A stretch of DNA of 20,349 nucleotides from JBIKLM01 sp044375105 (GTDB lineage Bacteria > Planctomycetota > UBA1135 > GCA-002686595), in the NCBI GenBank assembly GCA_044375105.1, contig JBILNK010000066.1:1-20349 (forward strand), given 5' to 3'. Numbering within the stretch: position 1 is the first letter of the stretch; the number at the start of each line of letters is the position of its first letter. The notes under the pieces are model-generated. The model ran no database searches. It was given only the letters and a program-made list of their open reading frames with translations, and was not told the DNA's origin. Positions 16,143-20,349 of the stretch are shown here, one piece after another. A program made the translations under genes and the position numbers.

Positions 16143-16622
16143 TCAGACCACCAGCCCGCGGATGGCGCACTCGAAGGCCAGCTGCGAGCCTACGAAGCCC
16201 TGGGCCTCGTAGATGAACATCTTGGCCCGCTCCCGCACCACCTTGCCCACCAGCGTCAGGCGGCAATCGGGTTCGACGGCGCTGCGGAAGCGCACCTCGT
16301 CCAGGCCGCCGAAGCCGATGAAGACGTTCTCGAGTTCGGGGTGCAGCTTCAGGAAGTGGAAGGTGCACAGCTGGGCCGCGGCCTCGATCATCAGCGCGCC
16401 GGGGAACAGCGGCCGGCCCGGGATGTGGTCGCTGGCCCACCAGTCGCTGCCGCGGATTTCCTTGAAGCCCACGGCGAAACCGTTCTGGAGGTCCATGTGA
16501 TTGACCCCGTCGATCATCGCGAACCGGCCCCGTTGCTTCAGCACCCCATCGATCTCTTGGCGGCCAGCCACCACGCGGGCAAGGTCGATCTTGGAGAGGT
16601 CGATGAGCGGTCCTGAGGGCAT
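16143..16622 (-). CDS. FabZ-like 3-hydroxyacyl-ACP dehydratase (hotdog fold)
   Basis: This 159-residue protein has the single hotdog domain of FabA/FabZ dehydratases, which remove water from 3-hydroxyacyl-ACP in fatty-acid synthesis. The active-site region reads SDHIPGRPLFPGALMIEAAA (residues 64-83), giving catalytic His66 and Glu80 at the usual spacing. The usual Gly before the His (GHFPG) is Asp here and the preceding NEPFF element is replaced by SDWWA, so it is a divergent member. RFRSAVEPDCRLTLVGKVV (111-129) matches the family's 'kFrrpV.PGD.L' strand. The frame is open to 16895, but only the ATG at 16622 fits the family. It is the first gene of a two-gene operon with the reductase. It may act in a specialised lipid pathway rather than as the main FabZ. 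Confidence 0.87.
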   Translation of the reverse strand: MPSGPLIDLSKIDLARVVAGRQEIDGVLKQRGRFAMIDGVNHMDLQNGFAVGFKEIRGSDWWASDHIPGRPLFPGALMIEAAAQLCTFHFLKLHPELENVFIGFGGLDEVRFRSAVEPDCRLTLVGKVVRERAKMFIYEAQGFVGSQLAFECAIRGLVV

Positions 16623-16688
16623 CGGATCGGGGCGGGCTTTGGCTGCTCGGGGCGCCCGGAGTGCGGGGACTCCGGGGCGGGGGGGAGC

Positions 16689-16694
16689 AGTGTA
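16689..16694 (-). promoter_or_regulatory. Candidate -10 (TACACT) of the dehydratase-reductase operon
   Basis: Minus-strand TACACT matches four of six -10 consensus bases and lies 67 bases before the ATG at 16622, in the 160-base divergent gap. No convincing -35 is seen. Weak evidence. Confidence 0.3.
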
Positions 16695-16726
16695 AGCGTC
16701 TGGGGGGGCCCGAAACCCGCGGGAAG

Positions 16727-16755
16727 CTGGCGGCCCGGGCCCGCCCGCGTACATT
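16727..16755 (+). promoter_or_regulatory. Candidate promoter of the PLP enzyme gene
   Basis: CTGGCG (16727-16732), a 17-base spacer and TACATT (16750-16755) lie 27 bases before the ATG at 16783. The -10 matches four of six consensus bases and the -35 three of six. It is divergent from the dehydratase operon. Confidence 0.35.
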
Positions 16756-16782
16756 TCGGCCCGGCCCGCCGAGCGCCCGCCC

Positions 16783-18003
16783 ATGACCCGACCGCGACTG
16801 GACCACACCCGCCTGGCCACCCGCTGCGTGCACGCCGGCCACCGGCCGAGCGCTGCCGAACGCTCCCTGGTGACACCGATCGTGCGCTCGACCACGTTCC
16901 TGCTGGACGAGGCCGCCTACCGGCTGCGGGAGGCCGGCCGCAGCGAGGAGGCGCGCGTCTATTCCCGCGAGAGTTACCCGGGCCTGGAGGCCCTGGAGGT
17001 GCGTCTCGCGGCCCTGGAGGGGGCCGAGGGGGCGGTCGCCTTCGGATCCGGCCAGGCCGCCCTGCACGCGGCCCTGCTGGCGGCCCTACCCCCGGGGAAG
17101 CCCCTGCTGGCCTCGGATCGGCTCTATGGGGGCAGCCTGGCTCTGCTGGCGGAGCTGCTGCCGCGCCAGGGCAGCCCGCTCGTCCGTTTCGCCCCGGACG
17201 ATCCGGCGGACCTCTCCCGCAAGCTGCCCCCGGGAGGCGCCCTGGTGCTGGTGGAGAGCCTTTCCAACCCCGACCTGTGCGTGGCCGACCTGCCCGGCCT
17301 GGCGGAGGTCTGCCGCCGCGCCGGCGCCCGGCTTCTGGTCGACGCCACCTTCGTCTCCCCGGCCCTGCAGCGGCCGCTCGAGCACGGGGCCGACCTGGTG
17401 ATGCATTCGGCCACCAAGTACCTGGGCGGGCATTCCGACCTGCTCGGCGGCGTGCTGGCCGGCGGCGGCGAGCTGCTGGCCCAGGCGCGCCGCTGGCGCA
17501 CCCTGGCCGGCGCCGTGCTCGACCCACAGGCGGCGTTCCTGCTGGAGCGCGGCCTCAAGACCCTGGCCCTGCGCCTCGCGGCCCAATGCGCGGGCGCCGA
17601 GGAGCTGGCGCGGCGCCTCGCGGCCCACCCGGAGGTCCAACGGGTGCTCTATCCGAGTCTGGCGAGCGAGCGCCAGCGCGGGCTCGCCAGGCGTCTGCTC
17701 GCCCGCCCCGGCGCCATGGTCAGCTTCGAACTGGCCGGGGGCGACCCGCGCGCCGGGGCCTTCGCGCGCGCCCTTAGCCTGATCCTCGAAGCCGCCAGCC
17801 TGGGCGGCGTCGAGAGCCTGATCAGCCTGCCGGCGCGCATGAGCCACGTGGGCCTCTCGCCGGAGCAGCGCCTGGCCGCCGGCATCGGCCCCGGCCAGGT
17901 GCGCCTGTCCGTCGGCATCGAAGACCCCCTCGACCTGTGGGCCGACCTCGAGCAGGCCCTGGCCCACAGCGCCGCGCCCGCCTCGGCTCCAACCGGGGAC
18001 TGA
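16783..18003 (+). CDS. Trans-sulfuration PLP enzyme (cystathionine gamma-synthase/beta-lyase family)
   Basis: The 406-residue cytosolic enzyme belongs to the Cys/Met metabolism PLP family (fold type I). The PLP lysine is Lys212 in HSATKYLGGHSDLLGG (208-223). Asp187 (LLVDATF) should hold the pyridine nitrogen, and Tyr115 in DRLYGGS stacks on the ring. YSRESYPGLEALE (60-72) is the phosphate-binding loop from the partner subunit, usually YSRxxNPT; Asn is replaced by Tyr and Thr by Gly. The C-terminus has SLGGVESLISLPARMSH and VRLSVGIED, family hallmarks. Sequence alone does not separate cystathionine gamma-synthase, cystathionine lyase and methionine gamma-lyase. The ATG at 16783 begins with the usual N-terminus (TRLATRCVHAGH). 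Confidence 0.92.
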   Translation: MTRPRLDHTRLATRCVHAGHRPSAAERSLVTPIVRSTTFLLDEAAYRLREAGRSEEARVYSRESYPGLEALEVRLAALEGAEGAVAFGSGQAALHAALLAALPPGKPLLASDRLYGGSLALLAELLPRQGSPLVRFAPDDPADLSRKLPPGGALVLVESLSNPDLCVADLPGLAEVCRRAGARLLVDATFVSPALQRPLEHGADLVMHSATKYLGGHSDLLGGVLAGGGELLAQARRWRTLAGAVLDPQAAFLLERGLKTLALRLAAQCAGAEELARRLAAHPEVQRVLYPSLASERQRGLARRLLARPGAMVSFELAGGDPRAGAFARALSLILEAASLGGVESLISLPARMSHVGLSPEQRLAAGIGPGQVRLSVGIEDPLDLWADLEQALAHSAAPASAPTGD

Positions 18004-18023
18004 TCGGCCCCTGAGCGCCGATC
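18002..18023 (+). terminator. Hairpin overlapping the PLP gene stop codon
   Basis: GATCGGC (18002-18008) and GCCGATC (18017-18023) are perfect 7-bp arms around an 8-base loop. The left arm starts inside the TGA stop codon. No T-run follows, so termination is inferred from position. Confidence 0.4.
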
Positions 18024-18338
18024 GCCAGGGTCTGCGCAGCGCCGCGATCCCGATCGATCGGACGCCCGCGGGCCGCCCTGCGGCGGCCGCTGAGGTCGGG
18101 ATCGCCGTTCTGTGGCGCTGCGGCCAAGCCGCCGCTGGCGACGCGGCCCCCGGGCGGCAGGCGATCGCGGCGCGGGGCGCCTTGGCGGGCTATGCGCAGC
18201 CCCTGAAGGCGTGCCCTTGGGGCGCAGCAGCGGCAGAGTTCCGAGCATCCGCTCGCGCGCTCCACCGCGGGCTGGCCCGGTCGATGCCTGCGCGGTGCGC
18301 CGAGCCCCGGGGACTGAGGCCGCCCCCGGAGAGCTCCC
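18004..18338. other. 335-base convergent intergenic region
   Basis: It lies between the ends of the PLP gene (plus) and the beta-helix gene (minus). I find no coding region with family support. It holds a hairpin at 18002-18023 and a nested pair of inverted repeats at 18044-18105. The remaining 230 bases show nothing distinctive. Confidence 0.6.
18044..18105. repeat. Nested inverted repeats (10-bp outer, 7-bp inner stem)
   Basis: The outer arms GCGATCCCGA (18044-18053) and TCGGGATCGC (18096-18105) are a perfect 10-bp inverted repeat. Inside, GGCCGCC (18071-18077) and GGCGGCC (18082-18088) form a perfect 7-bp stem with the tetraloop CTGC. Together they could fold as one long branched or interrupted hairpin on either strand. 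A terminator, a structured RNA or a protein-binding palindrome are all possible. Confidence 0.55.
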
Positions 18339-20039
18339 TCAGGGCGCGATGGTGGCGAGCAGCGAGTTGCTGAGTTCCACCGGGTTGCCGGCGCCGAAGA
18401 GGTCCACGTTCGCGGCTTGGAAAGCGACCGCTTTGCCCACCAGGGCGGGGGTGTTCGGCACCTGCACCGGGAAGCTGGCTTGGCCGGAGAGCAGCGCCGC
18501 GCTGCCCAGCAGGGTCGGAGCCGGGGCCAGGCTCAGCAGCAGCTCGCCCAGGCCGGGCAGGGGCAGGCCGCAACCGGACAGGTCCGCGCCGTCGAGGCCC
18601 AGATAGAGCAGGCCCAGGCCGTTCGGATAGAGGCCGGCGCTGAGGTCTAGGGTCGCCGTCTGGTTCAGCGCCAGGGCCGGGCTGGCGCTCTGCAGGCCGG
18701 CGCCGTTGCCGAAGCAGCCCGGGCGGGCCACGAAGGCCGGCGCCGCGCTCTCGAAAGCGCCCAGATCGACCAGCGGGGCCGTGCCGACGCCGGTGTCGGG
18801 GGCCGCGGGCACGTCCTGGAAGCGCGGCTTGCCGGCCAGGTCCAGCAGGATGCCCAGCGGCAGGGCGGCGTTGTTGCCCGCGTCGATGCCCGGCGAGCCC
18901 GCTCCCAGGCGGAAGTCGCCCGCCAGCGGCGCGGCGAAGAGCGGATCGGCGGACGAATTGCCGGTGCCGGTGTAGCCGCCTTCGACCAGCGAGTAGGTGA
19001 TGTTCGTGCCCGCGTTGGCCTGGTTCCCGGGGCCCTGGGCGCCGGCGGGTCCGATGTTGTCGAAGAGGATGCAGTTGGCGACGCTCGCGCCGCCGGAGCT
19101 TTGGTTGCGCAGGCCCGCGACCGCTTGGCTGGTGGAGAAATTGCCGACGATGGTGCAATTGCGCAGCTGCGGGTTGCCGCCGGAACCGACCCACACGCCG
19201 CCGCCGCCGCCCGTGGCGCTGGTGGCCGTGTTGCCCACGAACAGGCAGTTGGTCACCTGCGGTCCGGTCGAAGCGAAAATCTCGAGACCGCCCCCGCGCC
19301 CGGCGGTGTTGTTGCGGAAGATGCAGCGATCGAAGCGCAGCGCGCCGCCGCCGGCGATGTCGAAGGCGCCGCCGAAGCTGCCGCCCTGCCCGTTCTGGAA
19401 GGTGCAGTCGGTGAAGGTCGGGGCGCCGCCGTTGTTGATGTAGCCCGCGGCGCCGCCGAAGGTGCAGCGGTTGTCGCTGAACAGGCAGTTGCGGATCGTC
19501 GGGCTGACCGCGGAGACGATCAGGATGCCGCCGCCGCGGTCGTTGTTGCTGCCGCTGCCGTTGGCGTTGCCGCCGCGTACGGTGAAGCCGTCCAGCACCG
19601 CCGTGGAGTTCGTGCCCGCGGCGGTCAGCAGGTGGAAGCTGTTGTCTGCGAAGGCCGCGCTGCCGTCGTTGCCGAGCAGGTCGCCGTCCAGCACGCTCCA
19701 CTGGGTCCCGATCGGCGGGCGCTCCGCGAGGCTGGCTTCGTTGCCCAGGAACGATCCGTAGATCTCCACGCCGTTCTCGAGCGCGAAGGAGATCGTGCGC
19801 GTGGTCGTGGCGGTCGGCAGGTAGCGGCCGACGGCCACGAAGATCTGATCGCCGCTGACCGCCGTGGCCAGGGCGCTTTGCAGACCTTGTGTGCCTTGGA
19901 AGGCGTCGGCCCAGGAGCTGCCGTCGTTGTTGCCCGTGGCCAGGCCGGCGTTGACGTACAGGGTGCCCGCGGCGGCGGGGAGCGCGGCGATCAGCAGGGT
20001 CAGGGGCAGCAGGGCGGCGAAACGCAGGGGGGACGGCAT
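18339..20039 (-). CDS. Secreted right-handed beta-helix protein
   Basis: The 566-residue product starts with a clear Sec signal peptide (MPSPLRFAALLPLTLLIAAL, cleavage likely after Ala24 in PAAA). It continues TLYVNAGLATGNNDGSSWAD, the usual opening of pectate-lyase-like parallel beta-helix proteins. Residues about 150-330 are repeated rungs of the type 'pti.NClFsdN....GGG', including NCLFSDN, DCTFQNG, RCIFRNN, NCLFVGN and NCTIVGN. A conserved DPLF...FRLGAGSPGIDAGNN segment closes the helix. A C-terminal domain of about 120 residues begins at GCFGNGAGLQS and ends VELSNSLLATIAP, similar to the tail modules of planctomycete exported proteins. No catalytic residues are evident; it may bind or cleave polysaccharide or act as a surface protein. 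No Shine-Dalgarno precedes the ATG. Confidence 0.88.
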   Translation of the reverse strand: MPSPLRFAALLPLTLLIAALPAAAGTLYVNAGLATGNNDGSSWADAFQGTQGLQSALATAVSGDQIFVAVGRYLPTATTTRTISFALENGVEIYGSFLGNEASLAERPPIGTQWSVLDGDLLGNDGSAAFADNSFHLLTAAGTNSTAVLDGFTVRGGNANGSGSNNDRGGGILIVSAVSPTIRNCLFSDNRCTFGGAAGYINNGGAPTFTDCTFQNGQGGSFGGAFDIAGGGALRFDRCIFRNNTAGRGGGLEIFASTGPQVTNCLFVGNTATSATGGGGGVWVGSGGNPQLRNCTIVGNFSTSQAVAGLRNQSSGGASVANCILFDNIGPAGAQGPGNQANAGTNITYSLVEGGYTGTGNSSADPLFAAPLAGDFRLGAGSPGIDAGNNAALPLGILLDLAGKPRFQDVPAAPDTGVGTAPLVDLGAFESAAPAFVARPGCFGNGAGLQSASPALALNQTATLDLSAGLYPNGLGLLYLGLDGADLSGCGLPLPGLGELLLSLAPAPTLLGSAALLSGQASFPVQVPNTPALVGKAVAFQAANVDLFGAGNPVELSNSLLATIAP

Positions 20040-20349
20040 CGCAGGAGGGGGAGGGGGCGGCGGGGCGGGCGGAGGCCAATGGGCAATCCTGGAACTTAAC
20101 CCGCCCGCAGCGGCGTGGGTGACCGGGCTGTGACCGGGGGCCGACCCGCGGCTTCGGGGCTGCCTTCGAGGCCCAGCGGGCCTGCGCGGTGCTGCCCCGA
20201 GAGCCCGCGCGCCGTTCGGGCTTCCTCGGCGCCAGCGGCGTGTGGAGCGGCAGGGGACGGGCGTTCTGGCGCCCCGAGCCCGGATGCTGCCCTGGGCTCC
20301 CGGCCCCGGCGCCGGCGGCTCGGCCTCAGCCCGCGGGGGCGGCGCCGCC
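20040..20349. other. Upstream region of the beta-helix gene; no gene supported
   Basis: This 310-base stretch contains the least GC-rich patch near 20076-20102, likely part of the beta-helix gene's promoter region, and an 11-base-period direct repeat at 20119-20138. A minus-strand TGA at 20328-20326 could end a gene entering from the right, but only seven codons are visible. No other coding evidence is seen. Confidence 0.5.
20119..20138. repeat. Direct repeat GTGACCGGG x2, 11-base period
   Basis: GTGACCGGG occurs at 20119-20127 and 20130-20138, two bases apart. Located 80-100 bases upstream of the beta-helix gene start, with a period of about one DNA turn, it could be a regulator-binding site; chance is not excluded. 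Confidence 0.4.

Noticed and set aside
16623..16895. Upstream extension of the FabZ-like frame
   Set aside because: It overlaps the start of the PLP enzyme gene and does not resemble the dehydratase family.
20326..20349. 3' end of a gene entering from the right edge on the minus strand
   Set aside because: Only seven codons before a TGA are visible; this cannot be told from chance.

Overview
The window is very GC-rich bacterial chromosome with dense genes and long non-coding reading frames on the strand opposite most genes, as expected at this base composition. No tRNA, rRNA, CRISPR array, insertion sequence or phage gene is visible. The gene content points to a planctomycete-like bacterium (Planctomycetota). 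The hints are a secreted right-handed beta-helix protein with a C-terminal module of the kind common in planctomycete exported proteins, an FG-GAP propeller protein, a divergent RNase HII-like protein, a compact Pus10-type pseudouridine synthase and a scarcity of Shine-Dalgarno sites. This is inference; another high-GC environmental lineage is possible.

Layout, left to right. Positions 1-989 (minus) hold a lipoprotein with a lactonase-like propeller, cut by the left edge. The chaperone gene htpG (1176-3113, plus) is convergent with a minus-strand run: a three-domain Xaa-Pro aminopeptidase (3208-4998), an FG-GAP propeller protein (5053-6801), a protein that looks like an inactive trypsin-like domain joined to a propeller (6930-8534) and a long-chain ChrA chromate transporter (8719-10056). 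A 397-base gap with degenerate 15-bp repeats follows. Next are a two-gene glycan unit on the minus strand (UDP-galactopyranose mutase-like flavoenzyme 11474-12859, then a GT2 glycosyltransferase 10454-11458) and the RNase HII-like gene (13110-14156, minus). The last is head to head with the Pus10-like gene (14410-15249, plus).

To the right, a FabZ-like hotdog dehydratase (16143-16622) and a ferredoxin-NADP reductase (15302-16132) form a tight minus-strand operon. It is divergent from a PLP trans-sulfuration enzyme (16783-18003, plus). A 335-base convergent gap with strong inverted repeats separates that gene from the secreted beta-helix protein (18339-20039, minus). The last 310 bases hold its upstream region and no supportable gene.

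Most genes are housekeeping or envelope functions and I see no classical defence or mobile system. The most unusual parts are the divergent RNA-related pair (RNase HII-like with altered motifs, and Pus10-like in a bacterium) and the apparent pseudoprotease-propeller. Smaller regulatory leads are a palindrome in the htpG leader and nested inverted repeats after the PLP gene.
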